Positions 1-9,022 are shown, counted from the first letter of the stretch. The stretch is 16,841 nt of DNA from an uncultured Collinsella sp. (GCA_900549185.1 URNM01000026.1:1-16841); one strand, 5' to 3'. Numbers and translations: made by a program. The notes: generated from the sequence alone by a model not told the origin.

Positions 1-2
1 CG

Positions 3-188
3 AGCCTCATGGAGACCGAGGGGCAGTGGTCCCAGCAGCGCGTGTTCTCCGAGGCATCGGCCGCCGAGGGCTTCGCCGAGCCCGCGGACAGGCAGGCCCC
101 GACGGAGGGGAGGCGCCGCGCGCTCGGGCGGCGCGCCAGGGAGATCGTGGACGAGATAGTCGAGAGGCGCGGTCTAAAGAAGGAGTAA
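3..188 (+). CDS. C-terminal end of an unrecognised protein (5' end outside the window)
   Basis: An open frame enters from the left edge and runs to a TAA at 186-188, giving about 61 residues. The stretch is charged. A Gln/Ser/Glu-rich segment is followed by an Arg-rich run and a tail, REIVDEIVERRGLKKE, that looks like an amphipathic helix ending in a basic patch. The ATG at 9 has no visible upstream context, so it may be an internal Met. I do not recognise a family. The gene converges on glnN and has no U-tract hairpin after its stop. Base composition is very GC-rich, in contrast with the AT-rich DNA from about 280 on. I chose this frame over the overlapping + frame from 26, which reads through the stop and yields a low-complexity Arg/Gly protein typical of a shadow. 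Real coding is moderately likely; function is unknown. Confidence 0.5.
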   Translation, partial: SLMETEGQWSQQRVFSEASAAEGFAEPADRQAPTEGRRRALGRRAREIVDEIVERRGLKKE

Positions 189-446
189 TATCGGGACTTG
201 CAGCGACGGACCTCAGGACACTCTTACACCACGTCCGCGCGCGCGACCGCCAGGGGTCCTACGGCGGAAGAATTGCAGACGTTTATCAGCTAAGTACTTG
301 GACATATGCTGCGTAATACTGCATATTTTGTAAAAAGATAATGCTACGGGACTTGTGACAGTACTCATATTTGACGTTTTTTGCCCACGACCCCTTATTA
401 CGTGGGCGAATCAGTTGCAAAACGGACTCCAAAGCGTCCTTCGCAA
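189..446. other. Intergenic region with AT-rich core and two small palindromes
   Basis: No gene is supported here. The first ~90 bases are GC-rich. From about 280 to 380 the DNA becomes markedly AT-rich. Two dyads are visible: ATATGC/GCATAT (304-309 and 321-326, 11-nt gap) and GCCCACG/CGTGGGC (383-389 and 401-407, 11-nt gap). A weak promoter-like pair, TTGACG (371-376) and TTATTA (395-400), points rightwards into the 3' end of glnN. The second dyad is preceded, not followed, by a T-run on the + strand, so it is not a terminator for the left gene. A 66-codon minus frame across the region has no ribosome binding site and was not called. Confidence 0.4.
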
Positions 447-483
447 ACAAAAAGCCGGGGCCCGCGCGATGCGGACCCCGGCT
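447..483 (-). terminator. Intrinsic terminator of glnN
   Basis: On the - strand, 30 bases after the glnN stop, an AGCCGGGG/CCCCGGCT stem (476-483 with 453-460) continues past one mismatch into four more pairs around a 5-nt loop. It is followed by a run of five T residues and further T-rich sequence. This is the classic layout of a Rho-independent terminator. Confidence 0.9.
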
Positions 484-512
484 CAATACCGTGACGATAT
501 GTCAGTTACGTT

Positions 513-2600
<2,088 letters not shown>

Positions 2601-2621
2601 ACGGAACTCCCTTCGTATCGG

Positions 2622-2640
2622 CACCGCGTGAGATGCGGTG
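2622..2640 (-). promoter_or_regulatory. Small hairpin in the glnN leader
   Basis: CACCGC and GCGGTG (6 bp, 7-nt loop) lie 22 bases upstream of the glnN start codon, just before the AAGGGAG ribosome binding site. It could affect translation or mRNA stability. There is no U-tract, so it is not a terminator. The function is inferred only from position. Confidence 0.35.
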
Positions 2641-2656
2641 TTGATTACTAACGAAC

Positions 2657-2716
2657 GAGTCATAGCTTAGACTCGCCGTGTTTCCGCGACATTACCGTTA
2701 TGTTGCTGTCGCGAAA
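2657..2716 (-). promoter_or_regulatory. Candidate glnN control region with palindromes and GlnR-like half-sites
   Basis: Two symmetrical blocks sit 57-116 bases upstream of the glnN start. The first (2657-2674) reads GAGTC-2-AGCT-2-GACTC, a near-palindrome of 18 bases. The second is an inverted repeat, TTTCCGCGACA (2681-2691) facing TGTCGCGAAA (2707-2716). On the - strand the second contains GTAATGTCGCGGAAAC (2680-2695), one mismatch from the actinobacterial GlnR half-site pair gTnAC-n6-GaAAC. The + strand has another one-mismatch match, GTTGC-n6-GAAAC, at 2702-2717. No strong -35 is visible, which would suit an activator-dependent promoter. Assignment to GlnR is inference; no regulator gene is in the window. 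Confidence 0.4.
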
Positions 2717-2811
2717 CCAATCAATGAGGTTACCGCATCACAGCGGCGCTGCCGCCCTTAATGGTCAATCAACTGTATAAATTGCAGACCTCTCCCCACG
2801 ATTTAAGGGTA

Positions 2812-2887
2812 GTCAATTTGGGACGGGGCTTTCTTAACTGGTATTTCGCATCAAATACCATTCAATATAGCCCCATCCTAGATTGAC
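2812..2887. repeat. 76-bp self-complementary REP/MITE-like element
   Basis: The 19-base arms 2812-2830 and 2869-2887 pair along their whole length. As + strand RNA there are two G-U wobbles and a single C-A mismatch. Inside is a second perfect 8-bp hairpin, TGGTATTT (2839-2846) with AAATACCA (2853-2860), separated from the outer stem by an 8x8 internal loop. The arms contain a GGGACGGGG-type core that resembles REP sequences mobilised by RAYT (IS200-like) transposases; this resemblance is from memory. No transposase lies nearby. It sits between divergent glnN and metF, so it could insulate the two promoters. A small structured RNA is an alternative. Confidence 0.6.
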
Positions 2888-2927
2888 CGCTCTGTTATAA
2901 GAAATGCCGATAGCAAAGCATTTTCGA

Positions 2928-2983
2928 TTGGTATCACCAAATAGCGAGTGAAACTCCACCGTAACACAGTGGTGCTGTAGAAT
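2928..2983 (+). promoter_or_regulatory. Probable metF operon promoter with upstream dyad
   Basis: A TAGAAT -10 (2978-2983) in a TGnTAGAAT-like context lies 43 bases before the metF ATG. The matching -35 region (about 2955-2960) is poor. Upstream, TTGGT-ATC-ACCAA (2928-2940) is a perfect 5-bp dyad centred about 56 bases before the predicted start of transcription, where an activator would bind. The leader would be only about 37 bases, too short for a SAM or cobalamin riboswitch, and no such element was recognised. Confidence 0.4.
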
Positions 2984-3026
2984 CCTTACCACACATCACA
3001 CTATTACGTATCTAAAGGAGCACGAT

Positions 3027-3899
3027 ATGCGCGTCGACGAGGTTTTTAAGCAGGCAGCATCCCAGGGCACCGCACCCGTTTCGTTTGAGATGTTCCCGCC
3101 CAAGGGCGAGCTTACCCTCGACACGGCTCGCGAGGTGGCAGGCAATCTGTGTAAGCTTTCGCCGAGCTTTGTCTCGGTCACCTGCTCGGCCGGCGGCTCG
3201 GGTAACGGTGCCACCACCGCCCCCATCGCGCATATGATTTCGAGCGAATTCGATACGCCCTCGGTAGCGCATCTCACCTGCGTGGGCCGCACCCACGCCG
3301 ACATCGCCGCCAAGATTGACGAGTATCGCACCGCCGGCGTTGAAAACATCCTGGCCCTGCGTGGTGATCTTCCCGCTGGCGCGACCGAGGACGACAAGCC
3401 CGCCTCGGACTACGCCTACGCCCGCGACCTCATCCCCGAGCTCGTCGACGCCGGCTTTTGTGTGGGCGCCGCAGCCTACCCCGAGGGCCACATTGCCTGC
3501 GAGGACCTCAACGTCTCGGTCGAGCACCTCAAGCAAAAGCAAGATGCCGGCGCAAGCTTCTTTGTGACACAGCTCTTCTTTGATAACGAGTGCTTCTATC
3601 GCTTCCGCGAGCTTGCCGACAAGGCCGGCATCACCGTGCCCATTACCGCGGGCATCATGCCGTTTATGGGCAAGTCGCAAATCAGCCGCATGGTCTTTAT
3701 GTGCGGCGCGTCGCTGCCCTCCCCCGTCATCAAGATCCTCGCCAAGTACGAGAACGACCCCGAGAGCCTGCAGGCAGCCGGTGTAGATTATGCTGCTCGT
3801 CAGCTTTGCGACCTTAAGGAGCACGGCGCCGACGGCCTGCACCTGTACACTATGAACCGTCCTGCGATCGCCGCGACCATTATGGAGCGCCTGGGGTAA
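3027..3899 (+). CDS. metF: Methylenetetrahydrofolate reductase (MetF)
   Basis: This protein reduces 5,10-methylene-THF to 5-methyl-THF with an FAD cofactor, supplying the methyl donor for the downstream metH. At 290 residues it matches the bacterial single-domain MTHFR length. Visible signatures are PVSFEMFPPKG near the N terminus (Glu21 matching the catalytic Glu of the family), VSVTCSAGGSG, NILALRGD (about 107-114, flavin/folate site Asp), FFVTQLFFDNECFYRF and PITAGIMPFMGKSQI. The ATG at 3027 has an AAAGGAG ribosome binding site 6 bases upstream. The TAA stop shares its last A with the ATG of the next gene, which implies translational coupling in an operon with the reactivation protein and metH. 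Confidence 0.96.
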   Translation: MRVDEVFKQAASQGTAPVSFEMFPPKGELTLDTAREVAGNLCKLSPSFVSVTCSAGGSGNGATTAPIAHMISSEFDTPSVAHLTCVGRTHADIAAKIDEYRTAGVENILALRGDLPAGATEDDKPASDYAYARDLIPELVDAGFCVGAAAYPEGHIACEDLNVSVEHLKQKQDAGASFFVTQLFFDNECFYRFRELADKAGITVPITAGIMPFMGKSQISRMVFMCGASLPSPVIKILAKYENDPESLQAAGVDYAARQLCDLKEHGADGLHLYTMNRPAIAATIMERLG

Positions 3900-4687
3900 T
3901 GGAAAAACCGCACGTCGATACAACCGTTGTTGAAGTGCCGGCCGACCTTGCGTCGCCGGCGCTTTACCGTATCGACGCTGCCCGCCACCCTCGTGTCGAC
4001 CGTGCCGAGATGCTGCGGTATCTGGGCTACGGCGGCCAGCAGATTGAGCCCGAGCTGTCACGACGAATTGAGCTTGTGGTCGAGCGCCTAGAGCTGGATA
4101 TCGAGCCCCGCGGCGTGCGACGCGTGTTTGCCGTCGATGCCACGGGCGTTGACGAGCAGGGCGAGCCCTGCATCCGCTTGGTTGGCACCAATGTTGAGCT
4201 GCGGGGTCGTGATATCTATCGCCACCTTAAGGACGCCCGCCTGGCGGCGCTCATGGCATGTACCCTCGGGATGTCTGCCGAACGCCGTCTGCGAACCACC
4301 GGAACCCAGCAACCCCTGGAAGGCGCCGTGCTCGACGCCGCATGCTCTGCCTATGTAGAAGCCGCCGTCAAGCAGATGGACCAGCAGGTCAAGGCTGCGG
4401 CCGCTGCACACGGACTCGCCGGCAACTGGCGCTTCAGTCCCGGCTATGGCGACTGCCCGCTCTCTGCCCAGCGCTCGATCGTGGCTGCGCTCAACGCCAC
4501 GCGGCTCATCGGGCTTACCGTCACGCCTACCAGCTTGCTCATGCCCACCAAGAGCGTGACCGCGGTGATTGGCCTGTTCGATGGCGAAGTCCACGACGCC
4601 CAGAGCCGCCCCACCTGCAATATCTGCCGCATGCGTGAGCACTGCCGCTTCCGCGCCGCCCACACCACCTGCTATTCCAGCCATTAG
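3899..4687 (+). CDS. Stand-alone methionine synthase reactivation (B12 activation) domain protein
   Basis: The 262-residue protein resembles the C-terminal activation domain of MetH. That domain binds SAM and supports reductive remethylation when cob(I)alamin becomes oxidised to cob(II)alamin. The key signature is RFSPGYGDCPL at about 178-188 (activation domains carry R-x-S-x-G-Y-x-x-C-P). An upstream region, VGTNVELRGRDIYRHL followed by LAALMACTLG, fits the same fold. The C terminus adds a Cys cluster, Cys240, Cys243, Cys249 and Cys258, which could bind zinc or an Fe-S cluster; this is inference. The start overlaps the metF stop, and its own stop overlaps the ribosome binding site of metH. 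The MetH encoded next lacks this domain, so the two gene products probably act together. The electron donor is not evident in the window. Confidence 0.88.
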   Translation: MEKPHVDTTVVEVPADLASPALYRIDAARHPRVDRAEMLRYLGYGGQQIEPELSRRIELVVERLELDIEPRGVRRVFAVDATGVDEQGEPCIRLVGTNVELRGRDIYRHLKDARLAALMACTLGMSAERRLRTTGTQQPLEGAVLDAACSAYVEAAVKQMDQQVKAAAAAHGLAGNWRFSPGYGDCPLSAQRSIVAALNATRLIGLTVTPTSLLMPTKSVTAVIGLFDGEVHDAQSRPTCNICRMREHCRFRAAHTTCYSSH

Positions 4688-4696
4688 GAGCCATCG

Positions 4697-7252
4697 ATGT
4701 TCACCCCGCTTATCACCCATGATTCCGACGGCACCGCGCTGGCGGCACCCGTCAATGCTGCGCGCTGCAACGGTGCCGCGTACAAAACGCGCACGATCGA
4801 CGACCTTCGCATTAAGGACGATCGTCTGCGCGCCGCCATCGAGGGCACGGGGCACCTGCTGTTCGACGGCGGCATGGGCACCATGCTGCAGGCCGCCGGC
4901 ATGAAGGCAGGCGCCCTGCCCGAACTGCTCAACTTTGAGGAGCCTCAGGTCATCATCGATATTCAGCGTCAGTACGTCGAGGCTGGCTGTGACGTGATCA
5001 CCGCCAACACCTTTGGCGCCAACGCCCACAAGCTCGACGGTGCCGCCACCGTGGCAGACGTCTTTGCCGCGGCCGTCACCTGTGCCCGCGCGGCCGGCGC
5101 CCGCTACGTTGCCGGCGATATCGGCCCCATCGGCGCCCTGCTGCGCCCCTTGGGTACCCTCAGCTTCGACGAGGCCTATGACCTCTTTGCCGAGGAGGTG
5201 CGCGCCGGCGTCGATGCGGGTGTGGACCTTTTTATTATCGAGACTATGACCGACCTGGCCGAGATCAAGGCGGCCGTCCTCGCCTGTCGCGAGAACTCTG
5301 ACCTGCCCGTCTTTGCCACCATGACCTTTGAGGAAGACGGTCGCACCTTCTTGGGCACGAGCCCCGAGGTCGCCGCCATCACCCTCGACGCCATCGGTGC
5401 CGACGTCCTGGGCATCAACTGCAGCCAGGGCCCGGCCGAGCTCCGAGGACTCGCTGCGCGTATGCTCACCGTCACCGACAAGCCCATCATGGTGCAGGCC
5501 AACGCGGGACTGCCCCGCGTGGACGACGACGGCAATACCGTCTTTGACATCCAAGCCCCCGAATACGCCGAGGCTGTCGCCGGCATAATCGTCGACGGCG
5601 TAAGCGTCGTGGGCGGCTGCTGCGGAACCACGCCGGCGCACATGGCGGCCTTGCGCACGCTTATCGACAACCACACGCCCAGCCCGCGCCACCGCAAACC
5701 CAGCATGTCGGTCACGAGCGCCCAGACGGTCGTGGACCTTCCCTGCGACGGCCACAAGATCGCCGTCATCGGCGAGCGCATCAACCCCACCGGCAAAAAG
5801 CGCCTGCAGCAGGCCCTGCGCGACGGCGACCTGGACTACGTCGTGAGTCAGGGCATCAGCCAGCAGGAGCAGGGCGCCGACATCCTGGACGTCAACGTGG
5901 GCCTGCCCGAGATTGACGAGGTCAAGGTCATCCAGCAGGCCACCGAGCAGCTCCAGGGCTCCACGCTGCTGCCGCTGCAGATCGACTCCACCGACCCCGC
6001 CGCCGTCGAGGCCGCCGTACGTCGCTACGCCGGCAAGCCCATCATCAACTCGGTCAATGGCAAACAACAAATCATGGATGAGATCTTTCCGCTGGTGGCC
6101 CACTACGGCACCAACGTCGTCGGCCTCACGCTCGACGAGGGCGGCATCCCCGATACCGCCGAGGCCCGCTTCGCCATCGCCGAGCGCATCGTGGCCGAGG
6201 CCGCCCGTTACGGCATCGGACCGGACCGCATCCTCATCGACTGCCTGGTCATGACCGCCTCGACCAACCAGCGCCAGGCCGAGCAGATTCTGCGTGCCAT
6301 GTCTATGTGCAAGGAGCGCCTGGGCGTCAAGTGCGCACTCGGTGTATCGAACATCAGCTTTGGCCTGCCCGCCCGTCCGCTGCTAGGCTCGGTCTTTTTG
6401 GCTGCCGCCTTCGGCGCGGGCTTGGACGCCCCCATCATGAACCCGGGTTCCAAGCGCTTTATGGATACCGTCTACAGCTATCGCGTCCTGAGCGTTGAGG
6501 ACGAGGGCTCGACCGGATACATCGAGCGCTACGCCGGCTGGACCGATCCGTACAAGATTGCCGCCAACCCGGCAGCCGCTCAGTCAGCATCGAGCGATGC
6601 CGCGCCTGCCGCAAGCACCACCGCAAGCGCCGATGACGACCCCATCCGCCACATGGTCGTCTCGGGCCGCAAAGGCGAGATCGCTGCCGAGACCGAGCGT
6701 CTGTTGGCAGACCACGACGCCATGGACCTCATCAACAATCACTTTATCCCCGCCCTCGACGAGGTTGGCGTCCTCTTTGACCAGGGCAAGTTCTTCTTGC
6801 CGCAGCTCATGGCCTCGGCCGAAGCCGCACGCGTGGGCTTCGACACCATCAAGCGCCTGATGCCCGCCGGCGAGATTGCCGATAAGGGTAAGATCTGCGT
6901 GGCCACCGTCAAGGGCGACATCCACGACATCGGTAAGAACATCGTCAAAATGCTGCTCGACAACTACGGCTACACCGTCTTTGATCTGGGTCGCGATGTC
7001 GATCCGCAGGAGGTGCTCAAGACCGTGCAGGAGCGCGACATTAAGCTCGTCGGCCTTTCGGCGCTTATGACCACCACGGTCGTCGCCATGGAGGAGACCA
7101 TCAAGCTGCTTCATGCCGAGGTGCCGGGCGTCAAGATCATCGTAGGCGGCGCTGTGCTCACCCCCGAATACGCCAAGCAGATCGGCGCGGACTACTACGC
7201 CAAGGACGCCGCCGAAAGCGCTCGTATCGCCGAAGAGGTCTTTGGGCAGTAA
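4697..7252 (+). CDS. metH: Cobalamin-dependent methionine synthase lacking the reactivation domain (MetH)
   Basis: MetH transfers the methyl group of 5-methyl-THF to homocysteine through protein-bound cobalamin. Domains in order: homocysteine-binding barrel (about 50-325) with HLLFDGGMGTML and zinc ligands Cys242 (GINCSQGP) and Cys308/Cys309 (VGGCCGTTP); pterin-binding barrel (about 355-600) beginning GERINPTGKK; an Ala/Ser-rich linker (about 622-646); cobalamin cap helices; and the Rossmann B12 domain with DIHDIG (His743 being the lower cobalt ligand), VGLSALMTTT and VGGAVLT. At 851 residues it lacks the ~330-residue activation domain of the 1227-residue E. coli enzyme. That function is encoded by the preceding gene. 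The start ATG has AGGAG 6 bases upstream, inside the previous stop. No U-tract terminator follows. Confidence 0.96.
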   Translation: MFTPLITHDSDGTALAAPVNAARCNGAAYKTRTIDDLRIKDDRLRAAIEGTGHLLFDGGMGTMLQAAGMKAGALPELLNFEEPQVIIDIQRQYVEAGCDVITANTFGANAHKLDGAATVADVFAAAVTCARAAGARYVAGDIGPIGALLRPLGTLSFDEAYDLFAEEVRAGVDAGVDLFIIETMTDLAEIKAAVLACRENSDLPVFATMTFEEDGRTFLGTSPEVAAITLDAIGADVLGINCSQGPAELRGLAARMLTVTDKPIMVQANAGLPRVDDDGNTVFDIQAPEYAEAVAGIIVDGVSVVGGCCGTTPAHMAALRTLIDNHTPSPRHRKPSMSVTSAQTVVDLPCDGHKIAVIGERINPTGKKRLQQALRDGDLDYVVSQGISQQEQGADILDVNVGLPEIDEVKVIQQATEQLQGSTLLPLQIDSTDPAAVEAAVRRYAGKPIINSVNGKQQIMDEIFPLVAHYGTNVVGLTLDEGGIPDTAEARFAIAERIVAEAARYGIGPDRILIDCLVMTASTNQRQAEQILRAMSMCKERLGVKCALGVSNISFGLPARPLLGSVFLAAAFGAGLDAPIMNPGSKRFMDTVYSYRVLSVEDEGSTGYIERYAGWTDPYKIAANPAAAQSASSDAAPAASTTASADDDPIRHMVVSGRKGEIAAETERLLADHDAMDLINNHFIPALDEVGVLFDQGKFFLPQLMASAEAARVGFDTIKRLMPAGEIADKGKICVATVKGDIHDIGKNIVKMLLDNYGYTVFDLGRDVDPQEVLKTVQERDIKLVGLSALMTTTVVAMEETIKLLHAEVPGVKIIVGGAVLTPEYAKQIGADYYAKDAAESARIAEEVFGQ

Positions 7253-7277
7253 CACAACGGAAACAACCGAGCACCAA

Positions 7278-7315
7278 AACGTGCCGCATGCGCCACTTGG
7301 CACGTGCGGCACGTT
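7278..7315. repeat. 38-bp hairpin/palindrome overlapping the next promoter
   Basis: Arms 7278-7294 and 7299-7315 pair over 17 positions with one T-G wobble and one C-A mismatch, around a 4-base loop. The first ten pairs (AACGTGCCGC with GCGGCACGTT) are perfect. On the + strand no T-run follows, so it is a poor terminator for metH. It covers the -35 and most of the spacer of the promoter at 7297-7325, which suggests an operator or a combined end-of-operon/promoter element. Confidence 0.6.
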
Positions 7316-7325
7316 AGAATAGATA
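7297..7325 (+). promoter_or_regulatory. Promoter of the UPF0210/DUF711 gene
   Basis: TTGGCA (7297-7302), a 17-base spacer and TAGATA (7320-7325) give a good sigma-70-type match. The leader before the ATG at 7361 would be about 30 bases. The -35 lies at the loop of the preceding palindrome, so a protein bound there would block this promoter. Confidence 0.55.
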
Positions 7326-7360
7326 AGACTATGCTCGTTTTGGCAGATAGGAGCGCAAGG

Positions 7361-8725
7361 ATGGCGATCACGCCCGCAGAAATCGCGGAAACCCGCGGCA
7401 TGGTTGAGGAGCAGAACCTCGACATCAGGACCATCACCATGGGTGTTTCGCTCATGGGTTGCGGTGACGAGAACCTCGACCGCATGTGCACGAAAATCTA
7501 CGACCACGTGACGCACACGGCTGAGCACCTGGTCGAGACGGCCGAGAACCTTGAGCGCGAGTACGGTATCCCCATCGTCAACAAGCGCGTTTCCGTCACC
7601 CCGGTGGCGCAGATCGCCGCGTGCTGCAAGGATGAGGACCTCACCCCCATCGCGCATGCCCTCGACCGCGCGGCCGAGACGCTCGGCATCGATTACCTGG
7701 GTGGCTTCTCCGCACTCGTCCAGAAGGGCATCGGCGACGCCGACCGCCGCGTCATCCAGTCCATTCCCCAGGCGCTCGCTACCACCAGCCGCGTCTGCTC
7801 CAGCGTCAACGTCGCCAGTCTGCGTGCCGGCATCAACATGGACGCCGTGCTTATGGCCGCCCAGACCATCATCGACGCCGCTAAGCTCACGGCCGACCAG
7901 GACTCCGTCGGCGCTTCCAAGTTTGTCTGCTTTGCCAATATGGTCGAGGACTCCCCGTTTATGGCAGGCGCCGTCCACGGCGGTGGCGAGGCCGACGCCG
8001 TCATCAACGTAGGCGTTTCGGGCCCCGGCGTTATGGCCGCAGCCCTGGAGACGCTGCCCGATTCCGCATCGATGATGGAAGTCGCCGAAAAGATTAAGCA
8101 GACCGCCTTTAAGATCACCCGCGCTGGTGAGCTCATGAGCCGCGAAGCCGCCCATCGCCTGGGTGTCGAGAAGGGCATTGTCGACCTGTCGCTGGCCCCC
8201 ACGCCTGCCATCGGCGACTCCGTTGCCCGCATCCTCGAGATCATCGGTGTTGGCACCTGCGGTGGCCCGGGCACGACCTGCGCGCTCGCCATGCTCAACG
8301 ATGCCGTCAAGAAGGGCGGCGTCATGGCCAGCTCCAGCGTGGGCGGTCTCTCGGGCGCTTTTATCCCCGTGTCCGAGGATGCCGGCATGATCGCCGCCGT
8401 CGAGGCCGGCGCGCTTTCGCTCGAGAAGCTCGAGGCTATGACCTGCGTATGCTCCGTCGGCCTGGACATGATCGCCATCCCCGGTGACACCCCGGTCGAG
8501 ACCATCGCCGGCATCATCGCCGACGAGATGGCTATCGGCGTCATCAACAACAAGACCACGGCCGTGCGCGTGATTCCCGCCATTGGCAAGGGCGTGGGCG
8601 ACTGCGTTGAGTACGGTGGGCTGTTCGGCCGTGCACCCATCATGCCGGTGAACCCCAACGCCGGCACCGTGCTTGCCCACCGTGGCGGACGCTTCCCGGC
8701 GCCGCTGAACTCGCTCAAGAACTAG
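7361..8725 (+). CDS. UPF0210 / DUF711 (PFL-like) family protein
   Basis: This 454-residue protein matches the conserved UPF0210 family (about 450 residues), often labelled 'PFL family protein'. Its biochemical role is not established. Conserved-looking segments are DIRTITMGVSLMGC near the N terminus, YGIPIVNKRVSVTP, DYLGGFSALVQKG, the Gly-rich VHGGGEADAVINVGVSGPGV in the middle, and GGVMASSSVGGLSGAFIP towards the C terminus. In many bacteria the family is preceded by a small ACT-domain gene (UPF0237). None is present here. The open frame extends upstream to 7304, but the ATG at 7361 has AGGAG 7 bases ahead and fits the family N terminus. The gene has its own promoter, so it is probably a separate unit from metH despite the short gap. 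The protein is likely cytoplasmic. Confidence 0.9.
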   Translation: MAITPAEIAETRGMVEEQNLDIRTITMGVSLMGCGDENLDRMCTKIYDHVTHTAEHLVETAENLEREYGIPIVNKRVSVTPVAQIAACCKDEDLTPIAHALDRAAETLGIDYLGGFSALVQKGIGDADRRVIQSIPQALATTSRVCSSVNVASLRAGINMDAVLMAAQTIIDAAKLTADQDSVGASKFVCFANMVEDSPFMAGAVHGGGEADAVINVGVSGPGVMAAALETLPDSASMMEVAEKIKQTAFKITRAGELMSREAAHRLGVEKGIVDLSLAPTPAIGDSVARILEIIGVGTCGGPGTTCALAMLNDAVKKGGVMASSSVGGLSGAFIPVSEDAGMIAAVEAGALSLEKLEAMTCVCSVGLDMIAIPGDTPVETIAGIIADEMAIGVINNKTTAVRVIPAIGKGVGDCVEYGGLFGRAPIMPVNPNAGTVLAHRGGRFPAPLNSLKN

Positions 8726-8742
8726 CTGAGGGGTTCGGGCGA

Positions 8743-8876
8743 GGAGCCCCGGGGAGGGCAAATATATAAGGTCGCCTGCTCGGACAGTCCTGACTCGCTC
8801 GGAGAGCACATTAAGTGCTCTGCGGCTCGTGCGGAACTCGCGATCGACCTTATATATTTGCCCTCCCCGGGGCTCC
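8743..8876. repeat. 134-bp element with perfect 32-bp inverted repeats
   Basis: Bases 8743-8774 and 8845-8876 are exact reverse complements over all 32 positions, separated by 70 bases. Each arm has a GC-rich outer half containing CCCCGGGG and an AT-rich inner half containing AAATATATAAGG. The 70-base centre carries another perfect hairpin, AGAGCAC/GTGCTCT (8803-8809 with 8815-8821, loop of 5). No open frame, transposase or obvious target-site duplication is seen. It starts 17 bases after the DUF711 stop, so it could act as a transcript end or an RNase III substrate. A MITE-like element or an invertible segment are alternatives. Confidence 0.75.
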
Positions 8877-8990
8877 CGCACATCGGGACCTCGGTTGGGT
8901 TCAATCCCTTTGGCAGTCGCTTCGCTTCTGCCCTACTTTGCTGGTGCGACGGTTTGGCGTTGGATCGGTTCTTTCTGATATATGCTGGTT

Positions 8991-9022
8991 GCGGCTCTTC
9001 TTTTGGGAGGGGCCGCTTTTTT
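8991..9022 (+). terminator. Terminator-like hairpin directly ahead of the methyltransferase gene
   Basis: GCGGCTCT (8991-8998) pairs with GGGGCCGC (9009-9016) with two wobbles, followed by six Ts (9017-9022). The ribosome binding site of the next gene starts only 7 bases later, so no promoter fits between them. Either the hairpin ends DUF711 transcripts with some read-through, or it attenuates the downstream gene. A weak promoter-like pair, TTGGCG (8954-8959) and TATATG (8979-8984, 19-base spacer), would start transcription almost at the hairpin. The rest of the 8877-8990 gap contains no gene or known riboswitch that I recognise. Confidence 0.65.

Noticed and set aside
371..400. Promoter TTGACG-18-TTATTA on the + strand
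   Set aside because: It points into the 3' end of glnN with no gene in that direction; an antisense RNA is possible but nothing else supports it.
2888..3026. SAM or cobalamin riboswitch ahead of metF
   Set aside because: The likely leader is about 37 bases, and no S-box or B12-box core could be recognised in the region.
3012..8881. Three very long minus-strand frames (349, 671 and 765 codons) opposite metF, metH and DUF711
   Set aside because: They are shadows of strongly recognised + strand genes, cross gene boundaries, and have low-complexity Gly/His/Asp-rich composition.
8898..8916. tRNA-like TTCAATCC loop
   Set aside because: The flanking bases do not form a T stem and no acceptor, D or anticodon arm can be built around it.
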